From positions 76,670,877 to 76,734,876 of the forward strand of contig OY740768.1 in assembly GCA_963513935.1 (NCBI GenBank): 64,000 bases of DNA. The letters are read 5' to 3'. The notes under the pieces were generated by a model. That model ran no database searches. It saw nothing but the letters and a program-made list of their open reading frames with translations, and was not told where the DNA came from. Each line of letters opens with the position of its first letter. Within the stretch, counting starts at the first letter, position 1. Both the position numbers and the translations under genes were made by a program. This DNA comes from Aphrophora alni. Taxonomy: Eukaryota; Arthropoda; Insecta; Hemiptera; Aphrophoridae. Below are positions 35,385 through 48,015 of the stretch, one piece after another.

Positions 35385-36604
35385 AAGAATCTTTTGATAA
35401 AAGACATTAAATCGTTGTTATTGACATTAAATAATAATATTAATAAATATGGTACAAAAATCATTAGACAAACTTCGTCTTCTCCCATCTGTAAAACCAA
35501 ATAAAAACCAACGAAAACAAATCTCACCAAAATTAGAGTTAGGTGAACTAATGAAAAAATAAATAAGAACCATGAATGAAGGCTATGACAAAATAGTTAA
35601 ATTTATCAATAAGAGTATCCGTATTTGGTAAACATCAAAGTTTTAATGACGGCAGCCAAGGTTAATTTTGTTTTTTGTCAATTATTTCTGAAATGTACTA
35701 CTTTTTTTAACTTGCGATTTACCACACGGATTTGGGTTATCAACAAAATAAAAAATAAAATAAACAACAAATTTCATTAAATTCGGTCCAAGCGTTCGAT
35801 CTGTAGAACTTACGACAGATAGACAATATTCTAAAAGCCACCATTTAGGACTCAGGGGACCTCAAAAGAGATTCGAAAACAAAAGTAGACTTTGATTATT
35901 TTACCCTCTAACAAAACACTATATATACTACGTACATGTAAAAAAGTAGTACCTGTATAGCAACAAGTTCCTAATAACGACATCCGAGTTCAATTTCTTA
36001 TTTTTCAAAACTATGAACAGTCATTTTGAGATATGACCAGCGGTTTTTGATCATTTCTTTGTTCGTTTTGTAAATTTTAGTGAATAAGCTGTTCTCGACT
36101 TATCGTGGGAGGGAGTTTAGCGTTTCGTTACCCATTTAGCTAGATAAATCCAAAACACTCTACTATGCGTAAGTTTTATTTGCCTATTAGCAATTTAATA
36201 TCAAATTTTGTGCAACTTTCACATGTATTTTACAAATCAAAAACTTTTCTTTTTTTTATCGGATTCTAGGTATAACGTATACCAGACCTTCAAAAATAAG
36301 ATAGCGGAGAAACATTACTATATTTTATTCAACTGGTTTTTAATCAAACATATTTCTAATATCCTAATTTCTAATTTACTAACCTGTTTTATTTAGGATT
36401 TATACTGACCCTCAAACATAAGACTGCCAACAATTTCAACATTTTTGTTTTATAACTCTTTTCAACTCATTCTATGTGTTTTTGTTACGTTGATTTAAAA
36501 TTTACCAATAATGTTTTAACCAACATAATATATTTACCAACATAATAATTATTGAAAAATACAATACTTGGTTTCTACACATAATAAACACTAAATTACT
36601 GTTA

Positions 36605-37008
36605 TAGGGGTACCGCTTAGAAAAGAACCTCGCGCCAGTTTTGTCTCGTGCAGGTAGAACTGTGGTGGGTGAGGGAGAGCCCAAGTTAGGCCAGACATAC
36701 CCGCCCGCTGCTTCATTGCGTAGGGCTTAATATTTTCTTTTTCAAAACTACTACAGCGCTAAAAGACTGTGAATGTGCATCGTTTATGTTCCTGACAACT
36801 ACAATTAGTAAATTTTAATGTTTTACTAAGTAAAAGATGTAAAAAGACATTAAATTATAGGTTTTAAATTCCTTTATATTATGGCAAAAATGTAACAATT
36901 TATCCCCATCACCGCTCCAATCACCTCCCCGCCACGCCCTTAAATGCGTGCGCGAGCCACTCTCGAGATGACGGTTCTGCGCAGGTTTCTTTCTGTCTGC
37001 TAGGCGTA
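36605..37008. mobile_element. 404-bp TA-flanked non-autonomous element, copy 1
   Basis: Flanked by TA (36603-36604, 37009-37010); short inverted ends TAGGGGTACC and GCTAGGCGTA. It aligns along its length with 55885-56289. Interior blocks GGTAGAACTGTGGTGGG, TTGCGTAGGGCTTAATATTT and ATGACGGTTCTGCGCAGG are identical. It has no transposase frame. Confidence 0.88.
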
Positions 37009-38314
37009 TAGTAGGGCCTACAGAATCGTGTTGGTACAATCCCTCCTATCCCAATAGAATTTCTGCAATATGGCACTAATACAACTTCCTCATAAGACTT
37101 GACTAGACTAGACCTTCTCCCACTTATCCCAAACCAACTACAACACAGGAAGATATGGCAGTAAAGCTTCGCACGAAAAAGCTCTGTAGTAACGTGACAT
37201 GGCGGGCGTTTTTAAGTTTATTGTGGAATAATCTGAAAAGGACTTCGGCAGATAATAAACTTACCAACATTAATTGTTGTAGGCCTAGATTTTTTTTAAA
37301 AAGATCAAAACTGTATTACGAATATATTTACATTTTAGTTATTGGAAATAAAAAATGGCAAATTAGAGATATTTATAATATAAGACATACTTTTGAATTT
37401 AGAAAGAACCAAAAAAAAATCAAAGAATAAATGATTTATTCTCATTAAAAAAAAATTTATAATTTACATCAATATTTTCGTTTACTTAAAATCTTTAAAA
37501 AAATGCAACTAACTATTTTGAAAAACGAACTTGTCCAACTATTCATAAAACCGTGCAAACCCACAGAAAATGGTGACACATTACACCTATAGTAGGTAGG
37601 ATCAGTTAACATTTCATAGTCTCTGATGTAGGAGTTTCATAAGCAATGAATACAAAAGTCCAAACGTGTTCTCTATTCATTACCGTAAAGGAAATCGCAG
37701 TAGCTAAATAAATGTATATGTAATTAATATTATTCGTCACACAATGAAATGGTTTAATAATTGCAATGTCGAATTGGCTAGTAATTTTGATTAATATTAG
37801 TAATAATGTAAAGAAATTAATGAATTACTACAAATCATTAGCAAACATAGTTTACATTTATGGTTATATTTGGCATTATGTAAAATACAACAAAATATTT
37901 TAAGAATTAACGTATTGTTAGTTATAGTAATACTGTATTATAAAACATTAAAAAAAACGCGCTCATCGGAGCTAAAAGTTATATTCCTCCGCGTCTGAGT
38001 AGTTCTCTTTCAAACCATGCGAGGGCAGCATTGTAAGCATGGGTATTTTTTCATTTAATCAATTTTATCTGCCCTACTTTTCAAGATAAATAAGATAATA
38101 AAACACTCCGTGTTTTCCTTTTTTAAAATTTTTGAAAATATTATTCATTGACGCACAAAAAATAGCGAAATAGAATACTACAGCTGTAGTAACAAAAAAC
38201 AACAGAACTACTTCCAACGAAGAAAAAACATGGTATGTTTAAAAATTAATTAATTAAACATAGTAATTCGATAACGCTATAATGGAAACAAATAACATAA
38301 ATACGAAGATGTGA
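37009..38314. other. Non-coding stretch before satellite array
   Basis: AT-rich. The open frame 37155-37430 is not recognised and has no clear support. Nothing else seen. Confidence 0.5.
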
Positions 38315-40690
38315 GAGTTACGCCGGTTTCACACTAATACGATTGTGATCAAATGTTTGTGTTTCAGATTACTGACCGGAAATGTGCGAGTAAAGTCGCT
38401 CACATACTAAATGCGATTAATACGAATGAGGACGAAGTTCGGGCACAATCAAGAGACAGTTAGCAATTACTCTCCGAAGGTATATGTGATTAAGCGGTTT
38501 CACACTAATCACGAATGTGATAAAATGTTTGTGTTTCAGATTACTGACCGGAAATGTGCGAGTAAAGTCGCTCACATACTAAATGCGATTAATACGAATG
38601 TGAACGAAGTTCGGGCACAATCAAGAGACAGTTAGCAATTACTCTCCTAAGGTATATGTGATTAAGCGGTTTCACACTAATCACGAATGTGATAAAATGT
38701 TTGTGTTTCAGATTACTGACCGGAAATGTGCGAGTAAAGTCGCTCCTATACTAAATGCGATTAATACGAATGAGGACGAAGTTCGGGCACAATCAAGAGA
38801 CAGTTAGCAATTACTCTCCGAAGGTATATGTGATTAAGCGGTTTCACACTAATCACGAATGTGATAAAATGTTTGTGTTTCAGATTACTGACCGGAAATG
38901 TGCGAGTAAAGTCGCTCCCATACTAAATGCGATTAATACGAATGTGAACGAAGTTCGGGCACAATCAAGAGACAGTTAGCAATTACTCTCCTAAGGTATA
39001 TGTGATTAAGCGGTTTCACACTAATCACGAATGTGATAAAATGTTTGTGTTTCAGATTACTGACCGGAAATGTGCGAGTAAAGTCGCTCCCATACTAAAT
39101 GCGATTAATACGAATGTGGACGAAGTTCGGGCACAATCAAGAGACAGTTAGCAATTACTCTCCTAAGGTATATGTGATTAAGCGGTTTCACACTAATCAC
39201 GAATGTGATAAAATGTTTGTGTTTCAGATTACTGACCGGAAATGTGCGAGTAAAGTCGCTCCCATACTAAATGCGATTAATACGAACGTGAACGAAGTTC
39301 GGGCACAATCAAGAGACAGTTAGCAATTACTCTCCTAAGGTATATGTGATTAAGCGGTTTCACACTAATCACGAATGTGATAAAATGTTTGTGTTTCAGA
39401 TTACTGACCGGAAATGTGCGAGTAAAGTCGCTCCCATACTAAATGCGATTAATACGAATGAGGACGAAGTTCGGGCACAATCAAGAGACAGTTAGCAATT
39501 ACTCTCCTAAGGTATATGTGATTAAGCGGTTTCACACTAATCACGAATGTGATAAAATGTTTGTGTTTCAGATTACTGACCGGAAATGTGCGAGTAAAGT
39601 CGCTCCCATACTAAATGCGATTAATACGAATGAGGACGAAGTTCGGGCACAATCAAGAGACAGTTAGCAATTACTCTCCTAAGGTATATGTGATTAAGCG
39701 GTTTCACACTAATCACGAATGTGATAAAATGTTTGTGTTTCAGATTACTGACCGGAAATGTGCGAGTAAAGTCGCTCCCATACTAAATGCGATTAATACG
39801 AATGTGAACGAAGTTCGGGCACAATCAAGAGACAGTTAGCAATTACTCTCCTAAGGTATATGTGATTAAGCGGTTTCACACTAATCACGAATGTGATAAA
39901 ATGTTTGTGTTTCAGATTACTGACCGGAAATGTGCGAGTAAAGTCGCTCACATACTAAATGCGATTAATACGAATGTGGACGAAGTTCGGGCACAATCAA
40001 GAGACAGTTAGCAATTACTCTCCGAAGGTATATGTGATTAAGCGGTTTCACACTAATCACGCATGTGACGAAGTTCGGGCACAATCAAGAGACAGTTAGC
40101 AATTACTCTCCGAAGGTATATGTGATTAAGCGGTTTCACACTAATCACGAATGTGATAAAATGTTTGTGTTTCAGATTAATGACCGGAAATGTGCGAGTA
40201 AAGTCGCTCCTATACTAAATGCGATTAATACGAACGAGGACGAAGTTCGGGCACAATCTAGAGACAGTTAGCAATTACTCTTCGAAGGTATATATGATTA
40301 AGCGGTTTCACATTAATCAAATCACGAATTTTTGGGCACAGACAATAGAATGATCGTGTTTTGGATTACTGTCTGAAAGTGTGCAAGTTTAACCGGATCC
40401 ACACTAATCAAGAATGTGATCGAATATTCGGGTACGGACAAGAAAATATTCAGGTATTGGATTATTGTCCGAAGGTGTGCGATTAAAGCGATTTTACACT
40501 AATAATGAATGTAATCAAAAGTTCGGACACAAACTAAAATTTGTAAAAGTTTTAAATTCGTATTAAGATATACGATTAGGAGATCCCACACTAATCAGGA
40601 ATTTGGTGGAATGTTCGGTAAAAGACAAGAAACTGTTTGGGTTAAAGAATAATGTTTGAAATTGTGCGAGTTATACTATTATAGCATTGT
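38315..40690 (+). repeat. Satellite array, 172-bp unit
   Basis: About eleven near-identical 172-bp units to about 40290 (marker ATGCGATTAATACGAATG recurs at exact multiples of 172 from 38411), then decayed, shorter units to about 40690. Each unit has two related halves, both with TTACTG/TTACTC, a CGAAGGT- or GGAAATGTGC-type block and TTTCACACTAATCACGAATG- or ATTAATACGAATG-type blocks, so the 172-mer looks like an old dimer. One unit near 40060 is internally deleted. The short open frames in it are simply translations of the repeat. Confidence 0.95.
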
Positions 40691-41600
40691 TAGAGTTTGA
40701 TGGTGGTCTTTAGAAACGTTATGCATGTTCATTCATACTAGTCGTGATAAGCCACCAGTAAATCGCAGTAAATTTCACCAAATTTGAACCAATGCTTAGG
40801 TCCGATTTTGAACAATTAGGTTTACATCCTTATGGACGAGTTTATTCATTACCGATAACAAATCCCAACCAATCATTATTTTGGGTCGTTAGTGGATACA
40901 CCTTAGCTAAATTTTATAAACTCTATCTACTCCTATTTTCTAAACAGATTAACAGACAGACATTTCAAACAAAAATTTTTGTTTGTATTAAACAACTTTG
41001 ATACATCACACTACTATAGTGGGCCTACACTACGTATATGGAGGCACTAAAACAAACTATGGAGTCGAACCATTAGTGTGGAACAATTGTCTTAACAAAG
41101 ATAAAACGTAACCATATCCTAATACTTTTAGAAACGGTTTGTCGTCATAATCCTTTGAAGCTTTTAACACATTCTACAATCGTATCCCATGTGACGAGTA
41201 TGGATTACTAACAGGTAACATGCGATTACAGTTAATGTACTTGTATTTGAGATATGAGTAATAAAAGCAGTCGTAACCAATTATTTCCTGCTACACATTC
41301 TAAGAAAGCCATAAACCTATTCCCCCCTCCATGCGACGAAATAACCAATTTTTACCCCAAACGGTCACTCGTAACTAAAATTGCTTTCTGAGGATGTAGA
41401 AATATTTTTAAATATTGAAAAAAGTGTGGTCCTATTTGAACTAGACCATTTGGCATTTTGTTTGTACATTTGTTTAATTGATACGCAATTATTGCCAAAT
41501 GTGTCTACCCTTCGTAATGAAATTTAGGTTCTTTACCGCTTGCCCGAACATCTTTTTCTTTTTGTTTAACGCGAAAAACCATCGGTGTCATGTCGCCTTC
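40691..41600. other. Non-coding stretch
   Basis: AT-rich, one unrecognised 69-codon frame at 40792-41001. Nothing supported. Confidence 0.5.
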
Positions 41601-41991
41601 ACAATTAAGAAGCTTTAAATGTTCCTAAATGTAAAATTAACAAATAACGTTAAAACAAAAACATAAATTTTGAACATTAACAACACTAAAACTTCGGAAC
41701 ATTTGAACATTTAAACAGTCGTAAATTTAGACAATGTTTAATTAAAATAACAACACAACATAAAATGTTACAAGGCTGTAATCAAGCCCTGTAAGAAGTT
41801 AACAAAGATAAAATACAAAAATTAAATATAACCTACAGGTCTGTAAAAGGGCCTATATTTAACAATTAATTAAAAAATAATAATAATAAAATGTAAAATT
41901 AACAAATAAAACTAAAAAAAAATAATATAATTTGAACATTAATAACAATAAAACTAGTTAAAAATCGTAAACTTAGACAATTTGTAATATA

Positions 41992-42917
41992 CAGGGTTAT
42001 CATAAAAGAATGGTGGGGGTTTTGAACATGATTTAAATGAAAACAGAATAACTTACAGCTCATGTTGTTTATTTATCTAAATTGTCGTCTGAAACAGTTT
42101 TTTTCATAACTAATAAATTTCGATATGAGTGACATTAGTCGCTCGGCAAATGTCCAATCGATAATCAAATTCTGCCCAAACGTTAGTTAACATGTCTTCG
42201 TTAACGGTTGTCATGCTTCATTAATCCTGTTCCTTAAGTGATTTAGGTTACGAATTTTTCTCGATAAACAATTTTTTTGGTGTACCTTCACAAGAAGAAA
42301 TCGCAAGGTGTCAGGTCTAGAGTCCTTGGAGGCCTTGCCGGCCTATCCATCGATGTCCAAACTTTTCATTAACAGTGTCTGTGACAAATACAGACACTAA
42401 AGTGCGGGGGTACGCCATAATTTTGGAATACTGTACCTAACTATAGGCTTCGTCGAAGTATTGACTTCTTAGGACTTCTGATTGCAGATTCTCCAATAAG
42501 TTCAACTTTTTCGTCTGATACACGTGGCCTGCCAGATGATTTCTGCTTATGAACTGATCAAGTTTCTTCGAATTCTTTGAACCAACGTTATATGTTATTT
42601 TCATGTGGTGGATCTTTTCTGTATTCGCGTCGAAATACACGTTGCATTGAAATTACAGACTTGAATTCAGCCATCAACAAAACACACTTTGCTTTTTCAT
42701 TATTAGAGAACAAAACACACTCCACACAAAACATTCCAGAAAATACAAAACACACTACCACAACAATGCAAGAACTAATTTTCAGGTTACAACAGTTGTT
42801 ATACAAACTTTTGGGTTATAAGTTATAGGCTATCAGCGATACCAATACAACACCACAAAATTTCTCTACTGCCTTCGTATGATTAATGAAACCACACAAT
42901 TCTTTATGATAACCCTG
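41992..42917 (-). mobile_element. Mariner-like element, internally deleted
   Basis: Inverted ends start CAGGGTTATCATAAA and continue GAAT, flanked by TA at 41990-41991 and 42918-42919. It is 926 bp long; a full-length relative would be expected to carry a complete transposase. It is nested in the tandemly repeated LINE 3' region, and the LINE sequence resumes at once on the other side (CTACAACACAACATAAAATG). Confidence 0.93.
42060..42700 (-). pseudogene. Mariner-like transposase, N- and C-terminal parts fused by deletion
   Basis: Minus-strand N-terminal part: MAEFKSVISMQRVFRREYRK then DPPHENNI, the helix-turn-helix common in insect mariner relatives (..QRxFRRxFxxxPPxxxxI). C-terminal part: GVPPHF, WTSMDRPARPPRTLDLTPCD-like sequence (WPPRSPDLTPxDFFL motif) and TVNEDMLTNVWAEFDYRLDI then CRATNVTHIE. 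The middle, including the first two catalytic acidic residues, is gone; the WPPRSPDLTPxD block belongs to the third. Several stops and shifts. Confidence 0.88.
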
Positions 42918-43603
42918 TACTACAACACAACATAAAATGTTACAAGGCTGTAAAAAAACCCTGTACGAATTTAACAAAGATATAAACAATGATAAAATAC
43001 AAAAATTAAAATGAAATATACAGGTAAAAGGGATCTGTAATTATATAACAATTATTAAACAACAAAAATAATATAATATTTACAGGGTTGAAAACGGGCT
43101 CAGCAAAAATAGAATTAAAAAAAAAAATTACCAAAAACAATCAGGCGACGTAAAAAGGACATACCCAATCAAGGTTATCAGCCTGAATCGAAAATTGGAT
43201 AGGATAAATGTCTTACGGACTTTTAATACAACAGAATCTAAGGATGTGTATAATCGGTAGACCATCTCGACAGAATGGGCATTGTGGTGGATTACTCAGA
43301 AATCCATACGACCATTACGAAGACAAGTAACCACTGTTACTTCCTGACGACTGGCATATATGGACGGTATCGTAGACTTCCCTCAGCTTATTAGACACTA
43401 TATTTGTCTCTCCTTCCTCTCATTGATCGAGCAAGACATGTTTAACTAACGGATGCCATAACACGTTGCATTACTGACATCTGACTTGTAGCTACGTCAG
43501 CTTTTGTGTTACTACCAATTCTCCAGTGTCCAATACCAAGATAAATGATACTTCGACCTTCCGTATCTAAAGTCTGTGTATGCAATACAGAATACCCTCA
43601 ACC

Positions 43604-43873
43604 CACGGGCGTCATCGCGGGGGGGACGGGGGGGGCGTCCCCCCATATTTGAGATGTAAACATATTTTTGCTAAAAACGAATGATTTACTTAAAACCTTA
43701 AAAGGTAAACATCGGGCTTTGTCTTTACTAGGGTTTTTAACTTTACATTTCTGTTACAAACGCATAAATAAATGCATAAAAACGATGTTTTGAGAAGTTC
43801 AATTTAAAAAAATTTCCATACACCCAGCATATGTCCCCCCCCCCCCAATAATGAACTGGTGATGACGCCCATG
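43604..43873. mobile_element. 270-bp hAT-type MITE
   Basis: Ends CAYGGGCGTCATC face each other, flanked by an exact 8-bp duplication CCTCAACC (43596-43603 and 43874-43881). Next to each end are long G or C runs (43619-43646, 43837-43850). No coding sequence. It is inserted in the LINE RNase H side; the related copy at 27.2 kb lacks it (ATCTTCAACTAAGGGA is continuous). Confidence 0.92.
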
Positions 43874-44010
43874 CCTCAACCAAAGGATTTCTAGGGTAGT
43901 ATATAAAGCATTTTGGAATCAGAACACAAAAGATAGTGACTGAAACTAGATGGAGTGGTACTGCGGGAGTAAATAGACTAAAGACTAAAAGCTGAGGGTA
44001 ATCTATCAGT

Positions 44011-46096
44011 TTAATATATACATCAGACCAGATTAAATATATAAAAATAATTACTTTATGTTTTAAAAGTAAAGTAGTAAAAATGTTTTGGTCGTATCTG
44101 CGTAACAAACATACATACAATTGAAATCACAAATGACCGAGTTAAAACAAGCTTAGTTCTGGCAATATGTAATTAACATAAATAAGTTTTTGTTTGATAA
44201 ATTAATTAAACATTCACAGATTCGAAAAACGATAATATTCACAGGACAATAATAAATTAATACTGTAATTTGAGTTGAAAGTTTGGTTAGATGTTAAGGT
44301 CATCCACTGATGACATCATTTCACATCTGTGACGTCAAATCTTGCGTGTTACCTCATCATTTATGTTCTGCTCTCCGGCAGTACGTGTTTGCGAACTAAA
44401 TTGCTGTGGAATATGCCAGAGACAGACTTGTTATTTAAAAGCATTCTATCATTATCCGTCTGGCTCCACGGATCTCGTGTTTCCTCAACGCTTTATAAAA
44501 TTCTAAAAATTTCATATTGTTAATGAATTTCCTATTGAGATATCTACGGCAACCCCCTCCCCCCATGACATTGTTAAGACTCGAGATCATCAAACAATCA
44601 CCATCAGAACACGTTTTATGTCCGATTTACATTGTTTTCTTTCTTAAGTATTACGTACGATATCAGGTCAGGTTTAAAGTTTGTTTAGGTTATTTGAGTC
44701 AAATTGATTCCGTACTTATAATAATATTTAACTGCATGATAACAATAATATTTGAATATATTTTATGCATTTTCAACAACATATTTCTTAGCCTATTAGT
44801 TATAAAGTTGGTACATGAACCAACTAATTAATAATTTTGCTGCTGAAAACTTTAAAATCCAAATTGTTCAATTTACCGTATTTTATGCATTTTCTTAAAA
44901 TTCTCACTGGCATAATATGTTTCATCAGTGGCGGAGTTGATATAGAGTTTAAAAGCTAATTGGAAAAGATTTTATAAAATCACTGTAGTAATTCCCAGGT
45001 TTATTTTCAGTTTAATTCTTCAGTTGATAATATCAGGTTTATCTGACATTTATCAGCATTCTTCAAAGTTATAGGAGGTTTTGGCTTGAATGCTGCTGTA
45101 AGAAGCCGTACAACGTGAAATTTAGGCCGAGTTGTAACCTTTCATGCGCTCTCAAGTACAGTACTGAGTTTTTAGGACAGGCGGAGAGAGGGAATACATA
45201 ACTAGGTTTTCAACATGCGACTTGGCTGGAGGCTCACTTATTGTGAAATACGGAAGGGACAATACTGAGTCCTACTTCATCCTTTATATAGTCTTGGGTT
45301 GGATACCTCTCTTTTATAGAAGGTCTCTATTTACCAACCCTTCTTATCTTCCGACCTTGGCGCTATTAAAGTATTCGAGGGCTACGGACTTTCTATTTTT
45401 TACGATATTTTCTTCTTTTCACTTAAGTTAATGATGATCAAGAGGTTTTTCACTTTAAAATAAAATAAAAATACCAAGCTTGTATCACTGTTTTGGAAAC
45501 ACAATGTAAAAGAGTGGGAGGAAAGAATATTTTGCAGTTCTGGTAGGCCTACAGTATTTTACACACCAAACAAGATAATATTCATCCATGTTTTTTAAAT
45601 TTATAAAAACGTAATAAAACGAATGTTACATTAATTAAAATGTTAAGTACTTTATGAATTTACATAAAAAGTGAACAATTAAACATTGATTCTATAAATA
45701 TGTTGTTCTGAGCTTGGACATTTAGACCATACTGTAATACAAATAGCGTGGTACAAGCACGCGTGTGAATCAAGGTAAATAAAGTAAATGCACGAAAAGC
45801 CCGATTTTCACGTAGGAGGAGCCGCGGGCTCAACTAGTTTATTTATAGAACGTGATTCTAATAAAATGTTCTAATTTTACAAAAGAACTGTTTGACTTAA
45901 ATACTGCAGTTAAATCATGTAAGAAAAAAACATATTAAAATATTATTTTTCAATTTTTGATAGAGGTGGTTCTAAAATTAGAGGCACAGCGTTCGATTCT
46001 TGAATTTAAAATGTAAACATAGGTCAATTGAGGCCTTAATTTGAAATACTTATAAAACCAAACATTCTGACAATTTTTTGCAAAAATTGCACAATT
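44011..46096. other. Non-coding stretch
   Basis: No gene recognised; several open frames under 105 codons have no support. At about 45810-45845, GAGCCGCGGGCTCAACTAGT reads as the antisense of an RTE/SINE-type terminus like the one at 31.72 kb. Confidence 0.45.
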
Positions 46097-46350
46097 TATA
46101 TTTTTCAGCTAAATGATAACTTCCTGCAAGAAAGTTGTAGATATTATTTTGTTGATAGATTATTTTTTACAATTAGATTAGGCACATTCTAGAAGTATTC
46201 GAATGCATACTGAGTGTACTGGTTAGGCTACTTGAATATCTAAGAATGACACGTAATATTTGCTATATTTTTGTGGGAAAAGTAAAGAGGATGATAAGTT
46301 GGAATAAACTATCATTTATTTTGTAAGTTTTATATAATACATTTTAATAA
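46097..46350. repeat. Direct repeat, left copy
   Basis: About 250 bases nearly identical to 47657-47930 (TTTTTCAGCTAAATGATAAC through ACTATCATTTATTTTGTAAG), the copies differing by about a dozen substitutions and a few small gaps. The two copies enclose 1.3 kb without a recognisable gene. Confidence 0.9.
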
Positions 46351-47656
46351 TAATATAAAATTGCAGTATAAAATATCTGTAACGTAGGCTTTTCTCCCTC
46401 TTAACTATACTAAACATGATAAAAAATCAAAATAATCAAATAAAGAATCACCATTAAAAGTCCTTTCAAACTGTGCATTACATGACTACGGTTTTAGAAC
46501 CTTTAACTACAATGCTCCAATCCTCAAATTTGAAACAGTGGAATACTTGTATCTCCAAACATTTAAAATGAGGTATAACATTACCTATTTTAAGATTCGG
46601 GTATTTCAATAGGACCTATCTCAAAACTTATGGTTGAGGCATTAGTTTTTAAAAAGAGAACATCTATCGGTTAAAATCTCTTTTAATTCTGATTCTTTAT
46701 TTGATGTTTTTATTCGTACACCATGATTAGAATAGCCAAACTATTTTAAAATGTTCAGAATCGAACCCTAACCTGCGGATTAAAGAAAAACTCGGTATCC
46801 ACCAATATAAAACTATATTTTTAATTATTTTCCTAATACTTAACATTATATTAAACCTTTTCATTCTAATTCGAGCATTTCTCCCATAATAGACGAGACT
46901 CTCCATCAGAATTACCTTGTATATTATAGTCATTGTTGTTCGAGCGAGGTACTTTTTTATTCCGACCATTAAAATTTTATCTTCTGTTTTAAAATAGCAA
47001 CCACTCAAAACAGTTTCTCCACGATTACAAGGTTTGGACACGAGTTTTCCTTACTCGGAACTACTTGTTCAAAATAACATTAAATTTATTTTCATAACAT
47101 TTGACTCTGTCTTTATTTTCGTCAAATCGACAGTCTCGCCAAATCTTCATCGGGTTTCTTCACTTCCAGGTTTTAGATTGACCTTTTCCTTCCTCTGGGA
47201 TAATAAATGCCAGATAAATCTCTGTATCGCCTCCCAGTATACTCGTCTTCGTTATCATGAGGTCTGATAACTAACTCAAATCCGGTACGTGCCTTATCTC
47301 CTTTTTAATTCATCACTCAAAATACAGTAACCTCAAACTAGGAGTGCCGAGTGAGTCAAACTACTTGCTTCTCTTGCTCCTTCAACCCATTTAAAGAAAA
47401 CTAGGTACACAAATTACAGCTTAGCTATATTTAATTCCTAAAGTTACAACTTCGTGACTTTAACAAACAAAAACAAAGTTATAACAAAGTTAAGTTTTTG
47501 TTTTAAGTTCGTGACTTCGTAAAGTTATAAAAAACAAAAAAAACTAACAAAATATAAAGTTGTGTAAAAAAGTATGTTTATGTATAATGATAAACTGTAA
47601 AAAGCTTTTACATAATAAAAGTAATGAAAAAAATATGCAAAACACAAAAATTTAGG
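46351..47656. other. Sequence between direct repeats
   Basis: AT-rich, no gag/pol or transposase motif found. Two open frames (46727-47041 minus, 47034-47267 plus) are unrecognised. Confidence 0.5.
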
Positions 47657-47930
47657 TATATTTTTCAGCTAAATGATAACTTCCTGCAAGAAAGTTGTAA
47701 ATATTATTTTGTTGATAGTTTATTTTTTTTACAATTAGATTAGGCACATTCTAGAAGTACTGTATTCGAATGCATTACTGGGTGTACTGGTTAGGCTACT
47801 TGAATATCTAAGAATGGCACGTAATATTTGCTATATTTATGTGGGAAAAGTAAACAGGATGATAAGTTGGAAAAACTATCATTTATTTTGTAAGTTTTAT
47901 ATCATAATATTATTTTAATATATTTACCAT
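47657..47930. repeat. Direct repeat, right copy
   Basis: Second copy of the 46097-46350 sequence in the same orientation, slightly longer because of short insertions in T and TA runs. Confidence 0.9.
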
Positions 47931-48015
47931 CGGTAGTTATAAAAACAGTGAATAATATTTTCAGTTAATTAATTTATGGTCTAAACTGTATAAATATTTT
48001 CACTTTATAGCTATA

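Larger units (their letters stand above)
41600..44010 (-). mobile_element. LINE 3' part, second copy, with two insertions
   Basis: Colinear with 26450-27270. The part near 41625-41990 repeats itself (AAATGTAAAATTAACAAATA, AACACAACATAAAATGTTAC), i.e. the 3' region is tandemly duplicated with about a 260-base period. A mariner derivative (41992-42917) interrupts the second unit and a hAT MITE (43604-43873) interrupts the RNase H side. Minus-strand RNase H motifs are decayed but recognisable (a W.LGIGHWRIGSNTKAD reading at about 43490-43550). Ends are approximate. Confidence 0.75.

Noticed and set aside
38411..40271. Six repeated open frames of 68-74 codons in the satellite
   Set aside because: They follow the 172-bp unit exactly, and units with GTGAAC instead of GAGGAC or GTGGAC lose the frame at once, so it is not maintained as coding sequence.
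43743..44831. Open frames of 64-125 codons at 43.7-44.8 kb
   Set aside because: They run across the MITE and LINE remnants or are Ile/Phe/Leu-rich translations of AT-rich DNA, with no homology I can name.
46097..47930. LTR retrotransposon
   Set aside because: No TG..CA termini, primer-binding site, polypurine tract or gag/pol motif seen; kept as direct repeats only.
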